Source: Chryseobacterium takakiae (lineage in GTDB: Bacteria > Bacteroidota > Bacteroidia > Flavobacteriales > Weeksellaceae). From it: DNA of 64,000 nucleotides. The position numbers and the translations under genes were made by a program. The notes under the pieces are model-generated. The model had not been told where the DNA came from and searched no databases. It saw only the letters and a program-made list of their open reading frames with translations. Each line of letters begins with the position of its first letter. Within the stretch, counting starts at the first letter, position 1. The stretch lies in contig NZ_FQVO01000011.1 of NCBI RefSeq assembly GCF_900129385.1, forward strand, positions 62,001-126,000. Direction: 5' to 3'. Shown one piece after another: positions 37,019 through 44,998 of this stretch.

Positions 37019-37300
37019 ATGACAAAAGACACATTAGATAAAGAGTATTCTATGTTGCCAACATTTGTTGGAAAGAATATTTTAAGCTTGAGAGAAGCAG
37101 CCCAATATCTTGATTTATCAGAGAGTTCTATTTATAAATTGACATCTGAATCGAAAATTTCATTTTCCAAACCTAATGGTGGAAAATTATATTTCCAGAA
37201 AACTCATTTAGATAATTGGATGCTTCAAAATGAAAGTAAAAGTATAGATTCCATAGCAGAGATAATACTTAACAATTTAAAAGTTAGGAAAGATGTATAA
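37019..37300 (+). CDS. Excisionase-type helix-turn-helix protein
   Basis: This 93-residue protein has a winged HTH of the MerR/excisionase type in its middle: LSLREAAQYLDLSESSIYKL, then SFSKPNGGKLYFQKTHLDNW. Such proteins direct excision or act as regulators in Bacteroidota islands. It overlaps the next gene by eight bases, so 37019-39006 is probably an operon. Confidence 0.8.
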   Translation: MTKDTLDKEYSMLPTFVGKNILSLREAAQYLDLSESSIYKLTSESKISFSKPNGGKLYFQKTHLDNWMLQNESKSIDSIAEIILNNLKVRKDV

Positions 37301-37685
37301 GAGATTAGAAAATTATTCGATAGATCATGAGGCTAAAATTGTTTTTCATGAATTTAATAAAAGAATTTTAAGAAATATTGAAAACCTTTCAATTACTGAG
37401 GTTGTATCTAATGGCTATCTTTATGAAGTAAATGGAAAAACTAACCGTGGTATTGCTGTTACCTATTTCTCAAATAAAATTGAAATTTCAATTTTTCCTT
37501 CAAGTAATAAATATGATTATAAATTGGGAGATGTTTTGCTAAATTATTTAGCTTTTTATTCAAATGGGACTTTTTCTGTTGTGAATAAAAGTAAAAATAG
37601 CCCTCCATATGATGATGGAATGAAGAATGACAATAAAGGATACTTTATTTTTCCTAAAGTTTTTGAAAGCAAAATTAATATATAG
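37293..37685 (+). CDS. Hypothetical island protein
   Basis: A 130-residue soluble protein that I do not recognise. It looks beta-rich in the middle (NGYLYEVNGKTNRGIAVTYF). It overlaps the excisionase-like gene and ends four bases before the DUF3987 gene, so it is translated from the same mRNA and may work with them in replication or excision. Confidence 0.6.
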   Translation: MYKRLENYSIDHEAKIVFHEFNKRILRNIENLSITEVVSNGYLYEVNGKTNRGIAVTYFSNKIEISIFPSSNKYDYKLGDVLLNYLAFYSNGTFSVVNKSKNSPPYDDGMKNDNKGYFIFPKVFESKINI

Positions 37686-37689
37686 AGAC

Positions 37690-39006
37690 ATGGAGGAAGT
37701 TAAATATAATAATGGAATTGTTAATGAAATGCTTGATGATAAAGTCTTTAAATTATTGCCTTCTGTATTGAAAAATCTAACAGATAATTTTGAAGGAAGA
37801 GAAAGAGATATAGTATTAGTATCATCATTATCTGTGTTAAGTGTTTGTTTACCTAATGTTTATGGGGTTTATGATAGTGATAAAGTTTATCCAAACCTTT
37901 ATTCGATGATTATTGCTCCTGCGGCATCTGGCAAAGGTGTTATGAACAAGTCAAGAATTTTAATTGAGAAAATTCACGATAGATTATTGGAGTTAAGCAT
38001 TCACGAACAGAAAGAATGTAGAGAAGAAAAGAAAAAAGCGAAGGAAAGAGATTTTGAAAATTGTCCTTCACCTGAAATCAAAATTTTGCCAGCCAATATT
38101 TCAACTGCGGAAATGTATTCCTATTTATCTAAATCACAGAACGGTTTAGTAATAATAGAATCAGAAGCGGACACAATGAGTATTATGCTAAATAATGATT
38201 GGAGTAATTATTCTGATGTATTGCGTAAGGCATTTCATCACGAGCCTTTATCAATTAGCAGAAAATTAGAAAATATTTTTGTTGATATAAAAGAACCTAA
38301 ATTATCAATGCTTTTAAGTGGAACACCACAGCAACTCAAAAGTTTAATAAAATCTAAAGAAAATGGATTGTTTTCCAGGTTTATTGTTTATTCTTTTGAT
38401 GAGATCTCTGGATTTAAATCTGATTTATTTTTAAAGAAAACAAATGATATCAACACGATATTTCAAAATGAAGCTTCTGTAATATTTGATTTTTATGGGA
38501 AGTTAAAAGAATTAGATTATGAAATAGAGTTTTTATTTACAGAGTCACAAAATAAAGCTTTTACAAAGGAATTTGAGATTTTACATGAGACAATTATAAA
38601 CGGACATTCTCATTCATTTTTATCTAATTTACGTAGACATGGTCTTATATGTTATAGAATCGCAATGATTTTATCTGCATTAAGAAATTTAGATAGAATT
38701 ATAGAAGATAAAAAGTTGCTATGTGAAAATGTTGATTTTATCTTAGCTTTAAGAATTACGAAGAAATTATTAAAACATTCATTAATAACATTTAATTCAT
38801 TTGATGATTCATTCTTATCAGAAAATGATGAGCAATTTCTTTTTTCATTACCATCAACTTTTACAAGAGCGGAAGCAATACAAAAAGGTGAAACTTTAGG
38901 TATTCCAACCAGAACGGTTGACGATAAATTAAGCCAATGGAAAAAAAAGAAAATAATTATTCCGGTCAAACATGGTGAATATCGCAGAGACAGAAAGATG
39001 GTGTAA
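37690..39006 (+). CDS. DUF3987-family replication ATPase
   Basis: This 438-residue protein has a P-loop in IIAPAASGKGVMNKSR and a Walker B-like VIIESEADTMS. LSGTPQQLKSLI and FSRFIVYSFDE follow, and a winged-helix-like C-terminus (TFTRAEAIQKGETLGIPTRT). This layout fits DUF3987/YfjI proteins, which are primase-helicase-like proteins of phages and islands. I chose ATG 37690 because the frame upstream lies inside the preceding gene. A terminator follows. Confidence 0.8.
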   Translation: MEEVKYNNGIVNEMLDDKVFKLLPSVLKNLTDNFEGRERDIVLVSSLSVLSVCLPNVYGVYDSDKVYPNLYSMIIAPAASGKGVMNKSRILIEKIHDRLLELSIHEQKECREEKKKAKERDFENCPSPEIKILPANISTAEMYSYLSKSQNGLVIIESEADTMSIMLNNDWSNYSDVLRKAFHHEPLSISRKLENIFVDIKEPKLSMLLSGTPQQLKSLIKSKENGLFSRFIVYSFDEISGFKSDLFLKKTNDINTIFQNEASVIFDFYGKLKELDYEIEFLFTESQNKAFTKEFEILHETIINGHSHSFLSNLRRHGLICYRIAMILSALRNLDRIIEDKKLLCENVDFILALRITKKLLKHSLITFNSFDDSFLSENDEQFLFSLPSTFTRAEAIQKGETLGIPTRTVDDKLSQWKKKKIIIPVKHGEYRRDRKMV

Positions 39007-39040
39007 ACCTGCAATTATTGCAGTTTTTGCAATTTAATTT

Positions 39041-39067
39041 AACTGCCCAGCTTCTTGGGCAGTTTTT
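39041..39067 (+). terminator. Rho-independent terminator
   Basis: Stem aactgccca/tgggcagtt with a short loop is followed by T residues, after the DUF3987 gene and before the integrase gene. Confidence 0.8.
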
Positions 39068-39090
39068 CCTAAACTTTAAAATTAAAATAG

Positions 39091-40293
39091 ATGAATACAA
39101 GTATTAAAATAGTGCTTGACAGTAAACCTATGTCCAATGGTCAATACTCTGTTTATTTACAAATCATAAAAGCACGTCAAAGAAAAAAAATAAATATTGG
39201 TTTAAAATGCTATAGAGCAAATTTTAAAAATGAACAGTTTCTTAAAGGACATCAAAATTACAAAGCTGAAAATAAGATTCTTAATAAAATTAAAGTCAAA
39301 GCTGAAGATATAGTTAGAGATTTTCAGTTGGATGATAAAGATTTTTCTCTCGAGGAATTTGAAGATAAATTTAGAGGAAAACAAATAAATAGAAAATTAG
39401 TAATTCCTTTTTTTGATGAAATTATTGATGAACTAACTACAGCTCATAGGCTTGGTAATGCAAGGGCTTATAAGGAAACTAAAAATGCACTTTTAAAGTT
39501 TTCTAATGATAAGATTAAATTTACTGATATAACTCCTGAGTTCTTAGAAAAATTTGAAGTTGATATGAGGTCAAGAGGAAATATAGATGGTGGTATTGCC
39601 TTTAAAATGAGGGAATTAAGATCGTTAATTAATAAAGCAATTCAAAGAAAAATAATGTCAAAAGAAGATTATCCATTTGATAAATATTTGATTTCAAAAC
39701 TAAAAACAAAAACTAAAAAAAGAGCATTGACGGAAGAGGATTTTAGAAAATTTAAAAATGTGGACTTGTCTGATAGACCTGAATTGTTGGAAGCTTATCA
39801 TTATTTTATGTTTTCATTTTATACACGAGGGATGAATTTTGTTGATATGATGAAGCTGAAAAAATCTGATATTAAAAATAATAGAATCATTTATACTCGT
39901 TCAAAAACAAAAGGAGATTTTAGTTTAGAATTGAATAATAAAGCAAAGGATATTATTAATTATTATAGTAATAGAAGTAAATCAGAGTTTGTATTTCCCA
40001 TTTTGCTCCACAATGAAATGACACCTTTGCAGATTGAAAATAGAAAGCATAAGATACTTTCAAGATTCAACAATAAGCTTAGGGAGATAGCTAAGATAGC
40101 TAAAATTGAAACTCATTTAACTTCTTACGTTGCAAGACATAGTTTTGCAACAATTATGAAGAATAGGGGAGCAAGTACAGATATAATTTCTGAATTGATG
40201 GGACATAGCAATGTTCAAGTTACAATGACTTATCTGAAAGAGTTTGGCAGTGATGTATTAGATGATGCTGTAAAAGCATTAGATGATTTATAA
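39091..40293 (+). CDS. Tyrosine-type site-specific integrase
   Basis: This enzyme carries out integration and excision at the tRNA site. The 400-residue protein has an N-terminal arm-binding domain, a SAM-like core-binding domain (about 100-200) and the catalytic domain. Catalytic residues seen are R246 (FYTRGMNF), K272 (TRSKTKG), R349 and H350 (YVARHSFAT), H372 (LMGHSNV) and the nucleophile Y381 (MTYLKEF). The first His of the usual HxxR is a Tyr (Y346), as in many Bacteroidota integrases. It lies about 3 kb from attL, not at the very end. Confidence 0.93.
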   Translation: MNTSIKIVLDSKPMSNGQYSVYLQIIKARQRKKINIGLKCYRANFKNEQFLKGHQNYKAENKILNKIKVKAEDIVRDFQLDDKDFSLEEFEDKFRGKQINRKLVIPFFDEIIDELTTAHRLGNARAYKETKNALLKFSNDKIKFTDITPEFLEKFEVDMRSRGNIDGGIAFKMRELRSLINKAIQRKIMSKEDYPFDKYLISKLKTKTKKRALTEEDFRKFKNVDLSDRPELLEAYHYFMFSFYTRGMNFVDMMKLKKSDIKNNRIIYTRSKTKGDFSLELNNKAKDIINYYSNRSKSEFVFPILLHNEMTPLQIENRKHKILSRFNNKLREIAKIAKIETHLTSYVARHSFATIMKNRGASTDIISELMGHSNVQVTMTYLKEFGSDVLDDAVKALDDL

Positions 40294-40381
40294 TCTTAAC
40301 TATTAAAAGTCGGAGGAAAGGTTAGGCAACTTTGCTTAACCTTTTTTCATTTTAAACATTAACCATTAAATAAAAAATATT

Positions 40382-41260
40382 ATGCAATTAAGACAAAGCG
40401 AAAGGAGGAGAGCAAAAATCAAAATGGCTCTGCAAGGTGCATCAGGAACAGGAAAAACCTATTCCTCATTACTTATAGCACAAGGACTGACTAATGGCGA
40501 TTTATCAAAGGTAGCTGTAATTGATACAGAAAATGGAAGTGCTGATTTGTATGCTCATTTAGGTAATTACAACGTCTTGACAATGACACCACCATTTACA
40601 CCTGAAAACTATATTCAAGCTATTGAAGTTTGTGAAAAAGCAGGAATGGAAGTTATTATTATAGATTCAATATCTCATGAATGGGATGAACTATTAGATT
40701 TTCATTCCAGATTGGCTGGAAACAGCTTTACTAACTGGGCAAAGGTTACACCGAGACAGAAAGCCTTTGTAGAGAAAATTCTTCAAGCTAATGTTCATAT
40801 TATTGCTACTATGAGAACTAAACAAGACTATGTGCTGAATCAAAAAGATGGTAAATACATTCCTGAAAAAGTAGGTCTAAAATCAGTTCAAAGAGATGGA
40901 TTGGACTACGAATTTACTCTTGTTTTTGATATTGATATAAAACATTTTTCAGTATCAAGTAAAGACAGAACTGGTTTATTTATGGGTAAACCTAAATTTC
41001 AGATAAGTGAATTGACTGGGAAGCTGATTTTAGATTGGTGTAATAGTGGCGTACCTGGAAACCAAAATACTCTTAATGAACAGCAGGTAATTCAACAAAT
41101 CCAGTATTGTAATAATATAGCTGAATTATTGGCTTTATACAAGCAATATCCTGAATATCAAGAGAACCTTAAACCTCATTACGGAGAGAAAAAGAGTTTC
41201 TTAATACAACTATCTAATCCGAAAAATTATTCGACAAATGGACACAATAAGAGACATTAA
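40382..41260 (+). CDS. Sak4-like AAA ATPase
   Basis: This 292-residue RecA-fold ATPase has Walker A QGASGTGKTYSS (residues 18-29) and Walker B EVIIIDSISHEWDE. Its RPR-like middle and length match the phage nucleotide-binding proteins of the Sak4 type, which help single-strand annealing recombination. It overlaps the DUF3871 gene by 23 bases, and both probably act in element replication or recombination. Confidence 0.75.
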   Translation: MQLRQSERRRAKIKMALQGASGTGKTYSSLLIAQGLTNGDLSKVAVIDTENGSADLYAHLGNYNVLTMTPPFTPENYIQAIEVCEKAGMEVIIIDSISHEWDELLDFHSRLAGNSFTNWAKVTPRQKAFVEKILQANVHIIATMRTKQDYVLNQKDGKYIPEKVGLKSVQRDGLDYEFTLVFDIDIKHFSVSSKDRTGLFMGKPKFQISELTGKLILDWCNSGVPGNQNTLNEQQVIQQIQYCNNIAELLALYKQYPEYQENLKPHYGEKKSFLIQLSNPKNYSTNGHNKRH

Positions 41261-41972
41261 GCCTGCCACTTTAGAGCAGGCTTTTGATTTAAGACCGATC
41301 AACAATACAAGAACTGAAAAGTTACCTGTATCCCATAATAATATCTTGGATACAGGTGACGTAAAGGCTAATTTGCAAATTTTACTGGACAAGAAGGATT
41401 ATAACCACAAACCTTTTATTGAAGCCAATACACAGGAAGTTCATTTGCAACATTTGAAAAATGAATGTATCATACCTGTATTCAGCAAGGATAACGAAAA
41501 GACTATTAGTCACCAGGAATTCATAGAAATATCCCAAAACTGCATTGCTAATGTATTTCCTAACCATTCTATCAGTGAACCTGAAATAAGGGTTTCTCAT
41601 CAAATTAAAGGTAGGACTCCAGGTGCTATTTATAAGAATGTGAAGGATTTGTTAGACCATGAGAAAACTATTTATTATGAAAGGATGGCTTTTATTGTTA
41701 AAATACCTGCAATTACAGACATTATTAACGGTGATGAACTGTCATTAACAATTGGCGGAGTTAGAGCTTATAATCAGGAGAATTTGTACAATAAGAAAAC
41801 CTTTGAAAAGTTTAAATTCTTTGTTGGTTTTCAGAATAAAGTATGTTGTAATCTTTGTGTTTGGAGTGATGGATTTGTTGAAGATTTAAAAGTAAGTTCT
41901 TATGAAGAATTACAATCTAAACTTTTCCAGGTACTTAACAATTATAATTCAGAGAAACATTTATCTGAATGA
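41238..41972 (+). CDS. DUF3871-family protein, N-terminal part (frameshifted)
   Basis: This 244-residue frame matches the first two thirds of the DUF3871 family of Bacteroidota elements: HQIKGRTPGAIYKNVKDLL, FIVKIPAITDIINGDELSL and IGGVRAYNQENLYNKK. The family normally runs to about 340 residues. The missing end is in another frame from 41969. The join reads GAATGA, so one lost base or a coupled restart could both explain it. Confidence 0.75.
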   Translation: MDTIRDIKPATLEQAFDLRPINNTRTEKLPVSHNNILDTGDVKANLQILLDKKDYNHKPFIEANTQEVHLQHLKNECIIPVFSKDNEKTISHQEFIEISQNCIANVFPNHSISEPEIRVSHQIKGRTPGAIYKNVKDLLDHEKTIYYERMAFIVKIPAITDIINGDELSLTIGGVRAYNQENLYNKKTFEKFKFFVGFQNKVCCNLCVWSDGFVEDLKVSSYEELQSKLFQVLNNYNSEKHLSE

Positions 41973-42319
41973 AAGAGCTTGCAGATTACTCATTAACTGA
42001 ACATCAATTTGCTCAGTTGTTGGGTAGAACCAGGTTGTATCAGCATTTACCTAAAAAAGAGAAGTCACAGATACCAAGGCTTCAATTTAATGATGGTCAT
42101 ATCAATACCATTACCAAGGATTATTATGAAGATGAAAGTTTCTGTAGAGATAATGCTGGAGATATAAACCTATGGAATCTCTACAATCTTTTTACACAAG
42201 CCAGTAAGAGTAGTTGTATAGATACATTTTTAAACAGGAATTTGAATGCTTTTGAGTTTACCAAAGGTATTCAGAAAACACTCAATGGTAATTCCAATTA
42301 TCATTGGTTTTTGAGTTAG
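41969..42319 (+). CDS. DUF3871-family protein, C-terminal part
   Basis: This 116-residue frame continues the DUF3871 family: DYSLTEHQFAQLLGRTRLYQ, YYEDESFCRD, INLWNLYNLFTQASKSS and the end NYHWFLS. Its ATG overlaps the stop of the first part (ATGA), which would allow translational coupling. Codon use is normal and there are no further stops, so the split is either recent or tolerated. A terminator follows directly. Confidence 0.7.
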   Translation: MKELADYSLTEHQFAQLLGRTRLYQHLPKKEKSQIPRLQFNDGHINTITKDYYEDESFCRDNAGDINLWNLYNLFTQASKSSCIDTFLNRNLNAFEFTKGIQKTLNGNSNYHWFLS

Positions 42320-42323
42320 AAAG

Positions 42324-42350
42324 TGAGCCTGAAAATGGCTCATTTTTTTT
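42324..42350 (+). terminator. Rho-independent terminator
   Basis: Stem tgagcc/ggctca with a 7-base loop is followed by eight T. It separates the replication block from the convergent cargo operon. Confidence 0.8.
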
Positions 42351-42360
42351 AATTGGTGGG

Positions 42361-42894
42361 TTATTTATTAATAGGTTTAAATAACATTTTAAAAAACTGA
42401 GCTTTTCTTTCAGAAAGTTTCTTAGAAAATTCATTTTGATAAGTTTCATCGCCATGAATCTTATCCATACATTCTGCATATACATCCTCTAAGTTTAATA
42501 GTTCCTCTGTCAAGCTATTTCCTATTTCTTGATAGCTTGAGATAATAGGAAGTAAAATGTCATTTTCAAAATCTCTTTTGAGAGTTTGAAACTTACCTAT
42601 TTCATGAGATTTATAATCTAAGATATTAGGTCTTGTCAAATAAGACTTTATTTCTTTTGAAGATTCTACATAAGTTTGTTTAGTATTGTCAAAAAAAGAG
42701 TTGATTTTTTCAATATTTGGATCTATAAATACTTTATAATACCAATTAGTTTTTCTCTCTTTTTTTCTTATTCCATAGCTTAAAATTCTTTCTATAATGA
42801 AAAGTATAATAACTATTGAAGAACCAATTAAAGGAAAATAGTCCTTTAAGCTTAGTTCAGTATCTGCTACAGTACTTAGAAGTAACAGTTTCAC
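42361..42894 (-). CDS. Membrane-anchored helical protein, last gene of the cargo operon
   Basis: This 177-residue protein has one strong membrane helix at residues 22-40 (LIGSSIVIILFIIERILSY), then a basic KKERK stop-transfer signal. A long charged helical tail (about 45-177) follows that should be cytoplasmic. I know no family for it. It overlaps the STAS-like gene by four bases (ATGA), so the two are translated together. It could anchor the complex to the membrane or be a membrane effector. Confidence 0.65.
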   Translation of the reverse strand: MKLLLLSTVADTELSLKDYFPLIGSSIVIILFIIERILSYGIRKKERKTNWYYKVFIDPNIEKINSFFDNTKQTYVESSKEIKSYLTRPNILDYKSHEIGKFQTLKRDFENDILLPIISSYQEIGNSLTEELLNLEDVYAECMDKIHGDETYQNEFSKKLSERKAQFFKMLFKPINK

Positions 42895-43247
42895 AGCTTA
42901 AATAAATTGTTAAAATCTACATTAACTGAATTATGTGCATTTCTTAATGCATCATTAATGTTTTCTTGTAAAACATTAATAGTTTCAGGATTATTACTTA
43001 GAAATTTAAATTTATATTTTGTGTTAAATTTGTCTTTTAATTTTTTGTAACTATCAAAAAACAATCCTAAAAAAAAAGATGGATTTATAGATGATACTCC
43101 ATCCGGGATTATAACATAAATAACTTCAGAACTATTGTCTATTTTATCTAAGTTTAACTTTTGTCTTGCTAATTTTCCTTGTGGACGTCCTGTGAAAACT
43201 GAACTATAAGAGTTTTTAAAATCTCCTAAATTAATTTCCATTGTCAT
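42891..43247 (-). CDS. STAS-like (DUF4325-like) protein
   Basis: This 118-residue protein has a core VIYVIIPDGVSSINPSFFLGLFF followed by a helix and a strand (KYKFKFLSNN). The pattern of a strand, an SS/SF turn and a helix resembles STAS-like DUF4325 proteins, which often pair with GHKL ATPases in a way that recalls anti-sigma/anti-anti-sigma switches. It overlaps the ATPase gene by 17 bases and the membrane-protein gene by four. Confidence 0.6.
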   Translation of the reverse strand: MTMEINLGDFKNSYSSVFTGRPQGKLARQKLNLDKIDNSSEVIYVIIPDGVSSINPSFFLGLFFDSYKKLKDKFNTKYKFKFLSNNPETINVLQENINDALRNAHNSVNVDFNNLFKL

Positions 43248-44610
43248 TTTTTTTTAATTTTTTGTTTAAATGTTTTTCATTTAAGTAGATCTTTACTGAA
43301 ATCATTGTTCCAGGAAATTTACTATCCAATGTAAGAAGATTATTCTTATCTGGCTCGCAATTCAAATCATTTTCCGTGTTCAAAGATAATAAATATGAGT
43401 CATTTTGTATATAGGGTTTATACTTATTTGAACAAATTAACAATGTATTACCACTATAAATTTTTAAAAACGGAATGAAACCCTTGTCTATATCTTCAAA
43501 ATCTCCGAGTTCCATAAAGCTGCCAATAAATTTCATTGTTCCCGTTCCTCTACTTTGATCCTCGTACTTTAGGCGGCTAATTCCTTCTTGTAAAGCGAGT
43601 AAGGTAAATATATTTTCCCTACTAAAAGCTTTGAAATTATCTTTTTTTTGTTTTTCTTCTATTAGACTATACATTTGATTATTCTCATGTTTACTACCTT
43701 CCAAACCATCATAAAATGAATATCCAAAATTTAAAACATTAATATTTAAAACTCCTACCAAATCTTCACTATTTTCAGAAATATTATTAACCGAAAATGT
43801 TGATGTTACATAGTAAGTATTGAGAGGACTGTGATCCTCTGCATTATTAAGAATCTCGGAAATTATACCTTCTAAGTCATTTCTTCCACCTTCAGTGAAA
43901 CAATATTTACTTAATCCAAGACATTCATTTAAGTAGTTTACTATTTTTGTAGTATAAACATCTTTTTTATTTTCTAAATAATGTTTTTTTGATTTAGTCC
44001 CTTTTAAATAGCCTAAATGTTGGAATGGAATTTCATCTTGAGAGATATTAAAATCTTGCAAATCAAAATCTTTTATACTTTTATATAGAAAGAGCATCCT
44101 ATTTACCTTACTATGAATAGAATTTCTAATTAAAATACTAAAAGATTGGTTTTTTACAGTTAATTTTCTATTAAGTTTATCAGAATAGTTTTTCAATTCC
44201 GTTAATATAATATTTAAAAAGAAAATAGTTTCTTCATCAATTTCTTTACAAAACGAAAAATCAATTAAGACTTTATCTTCTTTGCATTGAATTATACTAT
44301 TAATTATCTTACTAAAAATTGCCCTTGTCTCTAAATTGTTGTTTTCAAAACTAAAGATTTCGGGTATCTTTATATCATACAAACAGTCTTCGAAAGGGAA
44401 TACAAACCCAGTAGATACTAAAAATTCGTTTAAATTTGACGAATTATTTCTTATAATATATTGATCATTTTTTATAGCACTTCTATAAATTTTAATCTTA
44501 ATATTAGATGTGGGAGAATATTTTTTTTTCCTTTTTCTTTTTAATCTTTTTCTTTCTCTCTTTTTTGCTAATTTTTTTAAAAGATTTTTATTTTTATTCA
44601 TTTTTGGCAT
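43231..44610 (-). CDS. GHKL-type ATPase with N-terminal STAS-like region
   Basis: Counting from the ATG at 44610 (459 residues), the N-terminus is very basic (about 5-32, RERKRLKRKRKKK). A STAS-like stretch follows with KVLIDFSFCKEIDEETIFFL (about 113-132). The GHKL ATP site shows an N box SEILNNAEDHS (about 251-261), NFGYSF (about 294-299) and a glycine-rich lid SRGTGTMKF (about 353-361). No dimerisation/His-acceptor helix is seen, so it is not a normal histidine kinase. Other starts at 44625 and 44601 are possible. Confidence 0.72.
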   Translation of the reverse strand: MPKMNKNKNLLKKLAKKRERKRLKRKRKKKYSPTSNIKIKIYRSAIKNDQYIIRNNSSNLNEFLVSTGFVFPFEDCLYDIKIPEIFSFENNNLETRAIFSKIINSIIQCKEDKVLIDFSFCKEIDEETIFFLNIILTELKNYSDKLNRKLTVKNQSFSILIRNSIHSKVNRMLFLYKSIKDFDLQDFNISQDEIPFQHLGYLKGTKSKKHYLENKKDVYTTKIVNYLNECLGLSKYCFTEGGRNDLEGIISEILNNAEDHSPLNTYYVTSTFSVNNISENSEDLVGVLNINVLNFGYSFYDGLEGSKHENNQMYSLIEEKQKKDNFKAFSRENIFTLLALQEGISRLKYEDQSRGTGTMKFIGSFMELGDFEDIDKGFIPFLKIYSGNTLLICSNKYKPYIQNDSYLLSLNTENDLNCEPDKNNLLTLDSKFPGTMISVKIYLNEKHLNKKLKKNDNGN

Positions 44611-44998
44611 TTTTAGACCTATCATCCTTAAAATAATAGGAAAAAGACTGTGGAGGAAGAAGATTAAAATCTTCTTTTAAATCTTTCGGTATTTTATACT
44701 TTCTAAATTCCTTAATTTTTATGGCAAATCCTGAGTCCTTATCTTGAAAATATTCATAAAAATATTCTTCTGTAATACCAGCATGCATATGTGTTAATTC
44801 CCACAATTCATCTAACTTATCTTTAATAATATGTTCTATATCAAATTCTCCAATAACCTTTTGCACAGGTGAAGATGCATAAACAATTACAGTTTCCACG
44901 TCTTTGTTTTTAAAAATAGATTTTCTAAACTCGAATTTTTTAGTTCCTTCAAAAATTTTCTTCGCAAATTCAGGTTTAATCGACAATACTACTTTCAT
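44594..44998 (-). CDS. ASCH-domain protein
   Basis: This 134-residue protein matches ASCH proteins of the predicted-regulator type: LSIKPEFAKKIFEGTKKFEFRK in parts, VYASSPVQKVIGEFDIEHI, and LPPQSFSYYF at the end. The ASCH fold is PUA-like and is thought to bind RNA or modified nucleotides. It overlaps the PIN-fusion gene by four bases and the ATPase gene by 17, so it belongs to the same operon. Confidence 0.82.
   Translation of the reverse strand: MKVVLSIKPEFAKKIFEGTKKFEFRKSIFKNKDVETVIVYASSPVQKVIGEFDIEHIIKDKLDELWELTHMHAGITEEYFYEYFQDKDSGFAIKIKEFRKYKIPKDLKEDFNLLPPQSFSYYFKDDRSKNAKNE

Noticed and set aside
43231..44610. The GHKL protein as a two-component histidine kinase
   Set aside because: No His-acceptor helix and no response regulator gene are present.
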